Below are positions 23,196-31,264 of a DNA stretch of 64,000 nucleotides, one piece after another. A model generated the notes under the pieces. The model was not told where the DNA came from, did not search any database, and saw nothing but the letters and a program-made list of their open reading frames with translations. Every line of letters starts with the position of its first letter. The first letter of the stretch is position 1. The stretch is from NCBI RefSeq assembly GCF_024757985.1, contig NZ_CP103289.1:4588001-4652000 (forward strand). The letters run 5' to 3'. The DNA comes from Cellulomonas sp. NS3. GTDB lineage: Bacteria; Actinomycetota; Actinomycetes; Actinomycetales; Cellulomonadaceae. A program made the position numbers and the translations under genes.

Positions 23196-23870
23196 TCAAC
23201 CGGCGGTCAGGCGCAGGTCGAACTCGACGGCGCCGGTGTCCTCGACGCTGACGAAGCCGAGGTTCGGGGCCTCGACGCCGTAGTCGGCGAACGTCACGGG
23301 CACCGAGCCGACGACCTGGACCGCGTCGCCGGACGCCGCGATCTGCGCGTCGACCGTGACGGGCTGCGTGACGTCGCGGATCGTGAGCTCGCCGACGAGC
23401 TGGGCGCTCGTCGCGCCCTCCTCGAGCTCGACCGGCTCCGTGAGCTCGAACGTCGCCGTCGGGTACGTGTCGACCTGGAGCGCCGTGCCGCGGAAGTAGT
23501 CGTCCCGCCGCGCCTCGTCGGTCGCGATGCTCGCCATGTCGACCTCGACGGTCGCCTCGGTGAGCGAGCCCTCGGCGACGGTCAGCGTCCCGGTCACCTC
23601 GTCGGTGCGCCCGGTCACCGTGATGTCGTTGCCGCTGAGCACCTCGTCGACCCGGTACCCGGCGAACGAGCCCTCGCCGATCGTCCACGTGCCGTCGGTC
23701 GCGGCCGGCGCCGCCGTGCTGCCGGCCTCGGCCGCCGCGGTCAGCGTGGGCGCCGCGTCGACCCGGCTGTTCTCGGCGTCCGCGTACAGCCGCGGACCCA
23801 CGATGAGCCCCGCCGCGAGCACCACCACACCGACCCCCGCACCCGTGATCACCTTCGTGCGCTTGTCCAT
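23196..23870 (-). CDS. YceI-like protein, membrane anchored
   Basis: 224 residues; ATG 23870 follows AGGAGG by 7. An N-terminal signal-anchor (VITGAGVGVVVLAAGLIVGP) precedes a YceI-like lipocalin fold: DGTWTIGEGSFAGYRVDEVL, DVDMAS-type VEVDMASIATDEARRDDYFRG, TYPTATFELTEPV, GELTIRDVTQPV. YceI proteins bind isoprenoids or other amphiphiles in the envelope. It is the first gene of the operon with the ECF sigma factor and anti-sigma factor, and may be an envelope-stress effector under its control (inference). Confidence 0.9.
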   Translation of the reverse strand: MDKRTKVITGAGVGVVVLAAGLIVGPRLYADAENSRVDAAPTLTAAAEAGSTAAPAATDGTWTIGEGSFAGYRVDEVLSGNDITVTGRTDEVTGTLTVAEGSLTEATVEVDMASIATDEARRDDYFRGTALQVDTYPTATFELTEPVELEEGATSAQLVGELTIRDVTQPVTVDAQIAASGDAVQVVGSVPVTFADYGVEAPNLGFVSVEDTGAVEFDLRLTAG

Positions 23871-23930
23871 CGTCCTGCCTCCTGCCGCCGTCCGCCCCCG
23901 TCGCGACCCGGTCGAGGCCGCCACCCGGTA

Positions 23931-23956
23931 GACGAGACGCAGGGCCCGATGGTTCA
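23931..23956 (-). promoter_or_regulatory. ECF-type promoter for the YceI-sigma-anti-sigma operon
   Basis: On the minus strand TGAACC (23956-23951), a 16-nt spacer, then CGTC (23934-23931). This matches the general ECF pattern GGAAC-N16-18-CGTC with one deviation. The start of transcription would be about 55 bases before ATG 23870. Confidence 0.4.
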
Positions 23957-24074
23957 CCACGTGTCTGTGAGCCTGCCGTGGGACGGGGTCACGCGACGCC
24001 CGAACGCGTGCTCACCCCACCGTGAGCGTCACCCGCCCGTGGCAGGGTCGAGACGTCCGACGGAGAGGGAACCC

Positions 24075-24815
24075 ATGACCGCGTTCAGCAGGCTGCCGGT
24101 GCGCCGGGTCGAGCGCGACCCGGGGTTCGACCTCTCCTCGGCGCCGCGGACCCGGTGGCCCTGGACCGTGCGGGCCGTCGCGCAGCTCGTCGACGACGGG
24201 CTCGACCTCGGGCCGCTGACGGTGCTCGTCGGGGAGAACGGCGCGGGCAAGTCGACGGTGGTCGAGGCCGTGGCCCTCGCGTTCGGTCTCAGCCCGGAAG
24301 GTGGCGGGACCGGAGCCCGGCACACCACGCGCAGCAGCGAGCCGGGGATGCAGGAGGTGCTGCGCGTGATCCGCGGCGTCGGGGGCGCGCGGTGGGGCTA
24401 CTTCGTGCGGGCCGAGACGATGCACGGGCTGTTCACGTACCTCGAGGACAACCCCCGTGCGTACGACGGCGAACCGGCGTTCCACGAGCGGTCCCACGGT
24501 GAGGCGTTCCAGGCCATCACCGCGGACCCGTGGCGCTTCGGCAAGCCCGGGTTCTACGTGTTCGACGAGCCGGAGGCCGGCCTGTCGCTCCGCTCGCAGC
24601 TGCTCTTCGTCGAGCAGGTCGAGGACATGGTCGCGAACGGTGCGCAGGTGCTCGTCGCGACCCACTCCCCCGTCGTGGCCGCGCTGCGCGGGGCGACGCT
24701 GCTGCAGGTCGACGACGCGGGCCTGCGGCTCGTCCGCTGGGACGAGCTCGCACTCGTCGACCAGCACCGTCGCTTCGTCGCCGACCCGGAGGCGTACCGC
24801 CGCGGGGACTGGTGA
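24075..24815 (+). CDS. AAA/ABC-type predicted ATPase (COG3910-like)
   Basis: 246-residue soluble ATPase: Walker A LVGENGAGKST (about residue 55), a Q-loop region, Walker B with signature-like FYVFDEPEAGLSLRSQ (about 160) and H-loop VATHSPVVAAL. The short middle part without a full coiled-coil fits the solitary predicted ATPases of the COG3910 type, which resemble SMC/RecF heads. ATG 24075 follows GAGAGGGA. It stands alone, with no nuclease, TOPRIM or reverse-transcriptase partner, so a defence role is not indicated. Confidence 0.85.
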   Translation: MTAFSRLPVRRVERDPGFDLSSAPRTRWPWTVRAVAQLVDDGLDLGPLTVLVGENGAGKSTVVEAVALAFGLSPEGGGTGARHTTRSSEPGMQEVLRVIRGVGGARWGYFVRAETMHGLFTYLEDNPRAYDGEPAFHERSHGEAFQAITADPWRFGKPGFYVFDEPEAGLSLRSQLLFVEQVEDMVANGAQVLVATHSPVVAALRGATLLQVDDAGLRLVRWDELALVDQHRRFVADPEAYRRGDW

Positions 24816-24846
24816 GCGCGTCACCTGACGGCTCGGCGCGCACCCC

Positions 24847-24877
24847 TTGCACCTCACGTGACGTGAGGGCCTAGCGT
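24847..24877 (+). promoter_or_regulatory. MerR-type promoter with 19-bp spacer
   Basis: TTGCAC (24847-24852), exactly 19 bases, then TAGCGT (24872-24877). The spacer holds the dyad CCTCAC-GTGAC-GTGAGG. Over-long 19-bp spacers with a central dyad are the hallmark of promoters twisted open by MerR-family activators. It drives the VOC gene and, 3 bp further on, the MerR gene itself. Confidence 0.8.
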
Positions 24878-24937
24878 CACGAGGAGCGGCGGCAACCGCC
24901 GCCGCCGCTCAGGGCACCGCACGCGAAGGAGCGGACG

Positions 24938-25321
24938 ATGACACGGATGGTCCCGTACCTGACGGTGCACGACGGCGCTGCGGCGATCGCGTTCTACGCC
25001 GCCGCGTTCGGCGCGAAGGAGACCGGCGAGCGGTACGACGAGGAGGACGGCCGGATCGGCTTCGCCGGCCTGGAGATCGACGGCGAGCCGCTGTACCTGT
25101 CCGACGAGAACCACCAGTACGGCGCGTACGCACCCCGGACGCTCGGCCACGGCACGTCGTCGGTCGTGCTCCACGTGGACGACGCCGACGCGTCCTACGC
25201 ACGCGCGGTCGCGGCCGGGGCGACGGTGGACCGGGAGCCGCGCGACCAGGGGGACGAGCGGCGCGGCTGGCTATTCGACCCGTTCGGGCACCACTGGGCG
25301 ATCTGCTCGCCGCTCGGCTGA
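24938..25321 (+). CDS. VOC-family protein, PhnB/glyoxalase-like
   Basis: 127-residue VOC protein: MVPYLTVHDGAAAIAFYAAA, GARLEI-like FAGLEIDGEPLYLSDE, VVLHVDDADASYARAVAAGA, and C-terminal FDPFGHHWAICSPLG. It is of the PhnB-like type, often annotated as glyoxalase or resistance protein. Start ATG 24938 behind GAAGGAG. It sits in an operon with a MerR regulator that itself carries a VOC-like domain, so the enzyme and its sensor may bind the same ligand (inference). Confidence 0.88.
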   Translation: MTRMVPYLTVHDGAAAIAFYAAAFGAKETGERYDEEDGRIGFAGLEIDGEPLYLSDENHQYGAYAPRTLGHGTSSVVLHVDDADASYARAVAAGATVDREPRDQGDERRGWLFDPFGHHWAICSPLG

Positions 25322-25324
25322 GCG

Positions 25325-26230
25325 GTGGGTGTGGCGGTGGACGACGACGGCGCGTCGTGGCGGGTGGGCGACCTCGCGCACGCGTCCGGGCTGACCGTGC
25401 GGACGCTGCACCACTACGACGACGTCGGCCTGCTGCGGCCCGAGCGGACCTCCGCCGGGCACCGGGTCTACCGCCGCGCGCACGTGGAGCGGCTGTACCG
25501 GATCAGCGTGCTGCGCCGGTTCGGGGTGTCGCTCGACGACATCGCCGCGGCGCTCGACGACCCGGGCTGGACCCTCGACGGCGCGCTGCGCGGGCAGCTC
25601 GCGGCGCTCGAGGACCAGGTGCTGCGCACGGAGCGGCTGCTGCACCGGCTCACGGACGTGACGTCCGGGCTGGCGGGGCCGCCGCGGGGCGAGGACGGCG
25701 AGGCCGAGGTGAAGCGGGGCGAGGACCCCGACGCCGGATCGGAGCCGCCAGCGACGCCCCGCGGCAGCGACGTCGACGTGTGCCGCCGGCTGCTGGCCGT
25801 CCTCGAGGACACCGCGGTCGTCGCGACCGAGCCCCTGCGCCGCATCGCGGTGCTCGTCTACGCCGACCTCGCGGCCGCGCACCGGCATCTCGTCGACGTC
25901 TTCGGGCTCACGCCCGGGGCGCTGCACCGGGACGACGACGGGGCGGTGGTGCACGCCGAGGTCCGCACCGCCGACGGCGTCGTGATGCTGCACCGCGTCG
26001 CCCCCGAGTGGCGGCTCGCGTCACCCGCGACCCTCGGGGCGGCCACGGGGATGCTGGTCGTGACGGTGCAGGACGTCGACGCGCACCACGCGGCCGTCGT
26101 CGCGCGCGGCGGCACGGTCACCTACCCGCCGACCGACCAGCCGTACGGGGTCCGCGAGTACGGCGCCCTCGGCCCGGAGGGCGAGCCGTGGTCGTTCTGG
26201 TCGCCGCGGGCCGAGCCGCCCCCGGCGTAG
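25325..26230 (+). CDS. MerR regulator fused to a C-terminal VOC domain
   Basis: 301 residues. The N-terminus is a MerR winged helix (WRVGDLAHASGLTVRTLHHY, DVGLLRPERTSAGHRVYR) followed by the dimerisation helix (LEDQVLRTERLLHRLTD). After an acidic linker, residues about 190-295 repeat the VOC pattern (GMLVVTVQDVDAHHAAVVARG, YGALGPEGEPWSFWSPR). The VOC module presumably senses the inducer. GTG 25325 starts 3 bases after the VOC gene stop; GTG 25337 is an alternative. It probably activates the 19-bp-spacer promoter at 24847. Confidence 0.85.
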   Translation: MGVAVDDDGASWRVGDLAHASGLTVRTLHHYDDVGLLRPERTSAGHRVYRRAHVERLYRISVLRRFGVSLDDIAAALDDPGWTLDGALRGQLAALEDQVLRTERLLHRLTDVTSGLAGPPRGEDGEAEVKRGEDPDAGSEPPATPRGSDVDVCRRLLAVLEDTAVVATEPLRRIAVLVYADLAAAHRHLVDVFGLTPGALHRDDDGAVVHAEVRTADGVVMLHRVAPEWRLASPATLGAATGMLVVTVQDVDAHHAAVVARGGTVTYPPTDQPYGVREYGALGPEGEPWSFWSPRAEPPPA

Positions 26231-26248
26231 CCCATCCGGGTGCCGCGG

Positions 26249-26281
26249 GCGGAGGCCCGATCGTCGCGCCCGGGTCTCCGC
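26249..26281. terminator. Hairpin between converging genes
   Basis: GCGGAGGCCCG and its near-complement (one mismatch) around an 11-nt loop, between the MerR stop at 26230 and the quinone-reductase stop at 26293. Confidence 0.65.
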
Positions 26282-26292
26282 ACGGCGCGGGC

Positions 26293-27273
26293 TCACAGCA
26301 CGACGACGCCCTTGCCCCCGACCACCCCGGCCTCCATGTCGCGGTGCGCGTCCGCGATGTCGTCGAGCCGGTACGTGCGCCCGAGCGGCACGCGTGCCCG
26401 GCCGGCGGCGACGGCGTCGAGGAAGTCCTGCAGCACGTCAGCGGGCAGGTCGGCGGCGGTGCCCGAGTACGCGGTCAGCCGCACGCCGTTCGCCAGCCAG
26501 TCCATCGGGTAGAAGTCGGGGATCGTCCACTCGTCGGAGAGCATCCCGGTGAAGCACGCGGTGCCGCCGGTCCGGACGGCCCGGAGCGTGTCGCGCAGGG
26601 TGGCGACGCCGACGAGCTCGACCGCGCCGTCGACTCCTCCGGGCACGAGCTCGCGCACCCGGGCGGCGAGCGACCCGTCGTCGACGAGGGCGTGGTGCGC
26701 GCCGACGTCCTCGAGCGGCCCGAGCCGGTCCGCGGAGCGCGTGGTCGAGAGCACGGTGAGCCCGCGCAGGCGACCGAGCACGGCGAGCGCGAGCCCGACG
26801 GACGACGTCCCCCCGCGCACCAGCACGGTGTCGCCCGCACGTGCCTGGAGCCCGACCGCGAGCGACCCGTGCGCGGTCTGCAGCATCTCCGGGACGGCCC
26901 CGAGCACCTCCCAGGGCAGGTCGCTGCGGAACGGGACCACCTGCGCGGCGGGCACCGCGACGAGCTCCGCGTAGCCGCCGTCGCGCTCGCGGCCCATCCC
27001 GCCCATGAGCGTCACGACCTGCGTCCCGACCGCGAGCTCGCCGCCGGGCGCCGCCTCGACGACTCCCGTCGCCTCGATGCCGGGGATGCGCGGGAACGAC
27101 CCGGAGTACGCCTGCCCGCGGCGGAAGTGCAGCTCGGAGCGGTTGAGACCGAACGCCCGCACGCGGATGAGCACCTCGCCCGGTGCGACCTCGGGGACGG
27201 GCACGTCGCGGACCTGCAGCACCTCCGGGCCGCCCGGCGCGTCGACCACGACGGCGCGCATCCGGGCGGTCAC
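26293..27273 (-). CDS. Quinone oxidoreductase / MDR-type zinc-free dehydrogenase
   Basis: NADPH-dependent medium-chain reductase of about 326 residues: MRAVVVDAPGGPEVLQVRDV, FGLNRSELHFRRGQ, PRIPGIEATGVVE, nucleotide motif VRGGTSSVGLALAVLGRL, and the tail LGRTYRLDDIADAHRDMEAG. Structural zinc cysteines are absent, as in quinone reductases. GTG 27273 overlaps the stop of the MarR gene (GTGA); ATG 27261 is the alternative. The MarR regulator upstream in the same operon suggests induction by quinones or electrophiles (inference). Confidence 0.9.
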   Translation of the reverse strand: MTARMRAVVVDAPGGPEVLQVRDVPVPEVAPGEVLIRVRAFGLNRSELHFRRGQAYSGSFPRIPGIEATGVVEAAPGGELAVGTQVVTLMGGMGRERDGGYAELVAVPAAQVVPFRSDLPWEVLGAVPEMLQTAHGSLAVGLQARAGDTVLVRGGTSSVGLALAVLGRLRGLTVLSTTRSADRLGPLEDVGAHHALVDDGSLAARVRELVPGGVDGAVELVGVATLRDTLRAVRTGGTACFTGMLSDEWTIPDFYPMDWLANGVRLTAYSGTAADLPADVLQDFLDAVAAGRARVPLGRTYRLDDIADAHRDMEAGVVGGKGVVVL

Positions 27274-27701
27274 GCGGTCACCGCGCTGGTGAGGAGACGG
27301 GCGTCGAGACGCGCGAGCACCTCGGTGGCGGCCGCGAGCGCGTCCGCGGGCTCGTCGGCGAGGTGCTCGCGCATCGCCTCGTCGAGCACCGCCGTCCCCG
27401 TGGCGAGCGCGTCCCGCCCCGCGGGCGTCAGGTCGACGAGCGACGAGCGGCGGTCGTCCGGGTGCGGACGCCGGGTCGCGAGCCCGTCGCGCTCGAGGCG
27501 GTCGACGAGCTTGCTCGCGGCGCCCACGGTGATCCGCAGGTCCGCGCGGACGTCCTGCACGCGGGCACGGCGGTCGTGCTGGTCGACGACGCGGAGCGCC
27601 GACAGCGTCGAGAGCGACGCGGCGCCCCCCTCGCGCAGCCGGTCCTCGAGGTGGTTCCAGAGCTCGGTCTCGTACCGGACGAGCAGGTCGAAGAAGTCCA
27701 T
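27270..27701 (-). CDS. MarR-family regulator
   Basis: 143 residues from ATG 27701 (MDFFDLLVRYETELWNHLED). The MarR winged helix is clear: LSTLSALRVVDQHDRRARVQ, RITVGAASKLVDRLERDGLA, wing TRRPHPDDRRSSLVDLTPAG. It leads an operon with the quinone oxidoreductase, with which it overlaps by 4 bases. Palindromes GGAACTATATTCC and TTCCGGAA lie 20-50 bp upstream and overlap a TATAGT -10 hexamer, so autorepression is likely. Confidence 0.9.
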   Translation of the reverse strand: MDFFDLLVRYETELWNHLEDRLREGGAASLSTLSALRVVDQHDRRARVQDVRADLRITVGAASKLVDRLERDGLATRRPHPDDRRSSLVDLTPAGRDALATGTAVLDEAMREHLADEPADALAAATEVLARLDARLLTSAVTA

Positions 27702-27723
27702 GCGGGCCAGAACTGGATGCACC

Positions 27724-27753
27724 GGAACTATATTCCTGGTGATCTTTCCGGAA
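27724..27753. promoter_or_regulatory. MarR operator region
   Basis: GGAACTATATTCC (27724-27736) and TTCCGGAA (27746-27753) are two palindromes sharing the GGAA/TTCC core. On the minus strand TATAGT (27732-27727) is a good -10 within the first one. Placed directly before the MarR gene. Confidence 0.45.
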
Positions 27754-27848
27754 CCTGCGCTGTAGGCGTCCGCCACGCGCCACACTCGGGACATGACGCA
27801 CCGCGGGCCCTCGCGCCGCCTCCACCCCTCTCGCCCCGGACCGCGCCC

Positions 27849-28343
27849 GTGACCGCCGACGACGCGCTCGCCCACGTCGTGCGCGAGCTGTGGGCGCTGG
27901 GCGCGAGCCTCGGCCGCACCCCGGAGCCGACGCCCGAGATCGACCCGTGGGAGGAGGCCGACCCCTATCCGGTCGACGACGTCGCCGCGGTCGTGGCGTT
28001 CGGCGGCACCCCGTCGGTCGTCGTGCGGCTCGACCGGCTCGGAGAGGACGTGGTCACGCTCGAGGACGTCCTCGACGTCGACGTCCCGCGGCGCGACACG
28101 GTCGCCGTCGTGGAGTCGGTGCTCACCGGGCAGGCGTGGGTCGAGCAGCCACGGATCCCCGCGCTGCTGCGGTGGGTCGGGGTCATGTTCGGGTCGGCGT
28201 TCCCCGGGACCGTGCGGATCCCCGGCGGCGACGGGCGCACGTACGCCGCGCCGCTGCCCGCGGCCGTGTCGAGCGGGTGGCTCTCCCGGTTGCCCGTCGT
28301 CGAGGAACCCGGACGGGAGAGGCGACGGCGCGAGCGGCCCTGA
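27849..28343 (+). CDS. Hypothetical protein (164 aa)
   Basis: Soluble acidic protein from GTG 27849 (VTADDALAHVVRELWALGAS). Features: DPWEEADPYPVDDVAAVVAF, VVVRLDRLGEDVVTLEDVLD, and a C-terminal part RWVGVMFGSAFPGTVRIPGG ending in Arg-rich RERRRRERP. No family recognised. The start codon overlaps the stop of a 19-codon upstream ORF (ATG 27793), a possible coupled leader or chance. Confidence 0.55.
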   Translation: MTADDALAHVVRELWALGASLGRTPEPTPEIDPWEEADPYPVDDVAAVVAFGGTPSVVVRLDRLGEDVVTLEDVLDVDVPRRDTVAVVESVLTGQAWVEQPRIPALLRWVGVMFGSAFPGTVRIPGGDGRTYAAPLPAAVSSGWLSRLPVVEEPGRERRRRERP

Positions 28344-28381
28344 ACCCCCGGCACAGGGAGAGGCTCACCGCGCGCGGCGGC

Positions 28382-29575
28382 TCAGGACACGTGCCCCGTC
28401 AGCAGCCGGTGCCAGTACACCTGCGGCTCGACGTACCGGTCGAAGAGGAACGTGCTGCGGCGCGGGCGCACGAGGTCGGGGAAGGCGACGGTCGGCTCGG
28501 GGCGGCGGTCGCGGTCGAACTCGGCGAGCAACAGGTGCGTGCGCGACGTGGTGACCGGCCCGATCGAGTACCCGTCGTAGCGGCGCACCGGCTTCCCGGT
28601 CCGGCGCGCCGCGATGTTGTGCGCGACGACGGGGGCCTGCTTGCGCAGCGCACCGCCCGACGGCAGCGCGTCGACCGTCGCGACGTCGCCGAGCCCCCAG
28701 ACCGTCGGGTAGGCGACGTGCTGCAGCGTGTGCGGGTCGACCGCCACGAACCCGTCGCTGCCGGGGGCGTCGAGGCCGCTCTCGGCGACCCAGCCGGGCG
28801 CGCGGTGCGGCGGCGCGAGGTAGAGGGCGTCGTAGTGCAGGTCCTCCGACCCGCCCGCGGAGCGCACCCGCAGCGTCCGCGACGACGCGTCGACGGACTC
28901 GACGGTCGTCGCGGTGCGCACCCGGACCCCGAAGTCCTCGGCGGCGGCGCGGAGCTCGCGGTCGGCGCGGTCGAGGTCGACGAGGCGGTCGGCCTCGACG
29001 AGCAGCTCGATCTCGACGTCCCCGAGCACGCCGGTGGCGCGCCAGTGGTCGGCGGCGAGGAAGAGGGGCTTGAGCCCGACGGGCGCGCACGGGACGTGCC
29101 GGTCCGAGATCGCGAAGACGGCGCGCCCGGAGGTCAGCGACGACAGCATCGTCCAGGTGTCGGGCGCGTGCTCCGGCAGGTAGCTCGTCGATGCGTACGG
29201 GGTCGCGACGGCCGCCTCGGAGCCCGGGATCGCGTCCCAGTCGACCTGCGAGCCGGGGCAGACCACGAGGTCGGTGCAGGTGATCTCCTCGCCGCCCGCG
29301 AGCCGGACGAGCGAGCGCTCGGGCTCGATCGCGACGACGCGGTCCGGGTACCAGCGGACGCCGTCGGGGATCACGTCGGCCTGCGGGCGGCGCAGGTCGT
29401 CGAGCGTCGCGAACCCGCCGGCGACCCAGGACAGCAGCGGCCGGTACTCGTGGGTCTGCTTCGGGTCGACGACCGCGACGTCGCGGCACCGGTCGCGGCG
29501 CAGCTTGGCGGCGAGCGAGATGCCGGCGTTGCCGCCGCCGACGATCAGGACGTCGTGGTGGCGGTGGGAGCTCAT
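28382..29575 (-). CDS. Sulfide:quinone oxidoreductase-like FAD protein
   Basis: 397 residues. N-terminal FAD-binding motif VLIVGGGNAGISLAAKLRR, a second cysteine-containing region VVCPGSQVDWD, and ISDRHVPCAPVGLKPLFLAA, where SQR enzymes place a redox Cys. The C-terminus has the membrane-associating end of SQR/FCSD proteins (LFDRYVEPQVYWHRLLTG). It would oxidise sulfide or persulfide and pass electrons to quinone. ATG 29575 is chosen; an upstream in-frame start has no conservation. No persulfide dioxygenase or rhodanese is adjacent. Confidence 0.82.
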   Translation of the reverse strand: MSSHRHHDVLIVGGGNAGISLAAKLRRDRCRDVAVVDPKQTHEYRPLLSWVAGGFATLDDLRRPQADVIPDGVRWYPDRVVAIEPERSLVRLAGGEEITCTDLVVCPGSQVDWDAIPGSEAAVATPYASTSYLPEHAPDTWTMLSSLTSGRAVFAISDRHVPCAPVGLKPLFLAADHWRATGVLGDVEIELLVEADRLVDLDRADRELRAAAEDFGVRVRTATTVESVDASSRTLRVRSAGGSEDLHYDALYLAPPHRAPGWVAESGLDAPGSDGFVAVDPHTLQHVAYPTVWGLGDVATVDALPSGGALRKQAPVVAHNIAARRTGKPVRRYDGYSIGPVTTSRTHLLLAEFDRDRRPEPTVAFPDLVRPRRSTFLFDRYVEPQVYWHRLLTGHVS

Positions 29576-29812
29576 GCCGGACACGCTCCGGGGATCGAGG
29601 ACGGGGACGCGAGCCACGCTAGGAGACGCGGGGGCAGAGCGCGCGCTGGGGCCTTCGCCCTCGGATGTCGGGTATGTACTTTCCGGTCAGTAACCCATAG
29701 CCTCGCTCCGCCGGGACGACGACGCCCCGGCCTTCCCGTGCGACGACGCACCGCGGACGGCGCGCGGGTGGACGATCCGACCGGTCCCGTGCGGACCTGA
29801 AGGAGACGGACG

Positions 29813-31108
29813 ATGCAGCTCGCGCCCCCCGAACCCCGAACGACCCGACGCCGCTGGCTCACCGCCGCGCTCGCCACCGTCGCCGCCGGCGCCGCGACCC
29901 TCGCCGGCACGCTGCCCGCAGCAGCCGGCCCCGCCCCCGCCCTCGGAGCCGCCCCCTCGGCCGTCGGCGACGTCATCTGGTCGCAGGAGTTCAACGGCGC
30001 GGCCGGCTCGGCGCCCGACGGCTCGGTGTGGAACTACGACACCGGCGCCGGCGGCTGGGGCAACGCCGAGCTGCAGAACTACACGACGTCGCGCGCCAAC
30101 TCCGCGCTCGACGGCGCGGGCAACCTCGTGATCACGGCACGGCGCGAGGGCGACGGCTCCTACACGTCGGCCCGCCTGCAGAGCAACGACAAGTTCGAGG
30201 TCAGGTACGGCCGGGTCGAGGCGCGCATCCAGGTCGCGCGCGGCCAGGGCATCTGGCCCGCGTTCTGGATGCTCGGCGCCGACTTCCCGGCCGTGTCCTG
30301 GCCGAGCTCGGGCGAGATCGACATCATGGAGATCGTCGGCAAGGAGCCGCACCGGGCGCACGGCACGGTGCACGGCCCGGGGTACTCGGGCGGTGCCGGG
30401 ATCACCGGCACCTACCAGCACCCGCAGGGCTGGGCGTTCGCCGACGACTTCCACACCTTCGCGGTCGACTGGGCCCCCGGCACGATCACCTGGTACGTCG
30501 ACGGCCAGCGCTACCACCAGGTCACGCGCGCCAGCGTCGGCGCCAACCAGTGGGTCTTCGACAAGGCGTACTTCCTCATCCTCAACCTCGCGGTCGGCGG
30601 CCAGTGGCCCGGCTACCCCGACGCGACGACGCAGTTCCCGCAGCAGATGAAGGTCGACTACGTCCGCGTCTACGACAACGGCGCCAACGGCGGCGGCGGT
30701 GGCGGGGGCGGCGCGCTGCCGACCGGGACCGGGACGATCCGCGTGGCGAGCTCGCTCTGCCTCGACGTGCCGTGGGGCCAGACCCACAACGGCAACCCGG
30801 CGCAGGTCGTGAGCTGCAACGGCAACGTCGCGCAGCAGTGGACGCGCGGCTCGGACGGCACCATCCGCGCCCTCGGCAAGTGCCTCGACGTCGCGGGCGG
30901 CGCGACCGCCAACGGCACCGCGGTCCAGCTCTGGGACTGCAACAACACGAACGCGCAGAAGTGGACGTACGACTCCGCGGCACGCACGCTGCGCAACCCG
31001 CAGTCCGGCCGGTGCCTCGACGCCAAGGGCGGGAACCCCGTCTTCGAGGGCCAGAAGCTGAACATCTGGGACTGCCACGGCGCGGCGAACCAGCAGTGGA
31101 CGTTCTGA
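29813..31108 (+). CDS. Secreted GH16 beta-glucanase with CBM13
   Basis: 431 residues; ATG 29813 behind GAAGGAG. A signal peptide (TTRRRWLTAALATVAAGAAT, cleavage near LPAAAG) leads to a GH16 laminarinase-type domain: VWNYDTGAGGWGNAELQNYT, WPAFWMLG, and the catalytic box SSGEIDIMEIVG with both Glu and the middle Asp (about residues 167-172). After a Gly linker a ricin-type CBM13 domain follows, with Cys pairs and QQW repeats (VAQQWTRG, AQKWTYD, NQQWTF). It likely hydrolyses beta-1,3(-1,4)-glucan outside the cell. A strong terminator follows. Confidence 0.95.
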   Translation: MQLAPPEPRTTRRRWLTAALATVAAGAATLAGTLPAAAGPAPALGAAPSAVGDVIWSQEFNGAAGSAPDGSVWNYDTGAGGWGNAELQNYTTSRANSALDGAGNLVITARREGDGSYTSARLQSNDKFEVRYGRVEARIQVARGQGIWPAFWMLGADFPAVSWPSSGEIDIMEIVGKEPHRAHGTVHGPGYSGGAGITGTYQHPQGWAFADDFHTFAVDWAPGTITWYVDGQRYHQVTRASVGANQWVFDKAYFLILNLAVGGQWPGYPDATTQFPQQMKVDYVRVYDNGANGGGGGGGGALPTGTGTIRVASSLCLDVPWGQTHNGNPAQVVSCNGNVAQQWTRGSDGTIRALGKCLDVAGGATANGTAVQLWDCNNTNAQKWTYDSAARTLRNPQSGRCLDAKGGNPVFEGQKLNIWDCHGAANQQWTF

Positions 31109-31160
31109 CCGTCCGCACCGCACCCACCGGCGCGTCGCGCACCTGACGCCCGGGACGACT

Positions 31161-31207
31161 CCTGACCGGACGGCCCTCCTCCCCCCCGTGAGGGCCGTCC
31201 GGTCAGG
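31161..31207. terminator. Strong hairpin terminator
   Basis: Perfect 18-bp stem starting CCTGACCGGACGG, with an 11-nt C-rich loop, 52 bp after the GH16 stop. Confidence 0.9.
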
Positions 31208-31264
31208 GCTTCCCGCATCCGGGTCCCGGCCCCCCGCACGGGGGCGACGGTGCAGGATGCAGCC

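Noticed and set aside
24075-24815. Defence ATPase (Gabija/OLD-like)
   Set aside because: The short ATPase lacks a TOPRIM domain and any nuclease or helicase neighbour.
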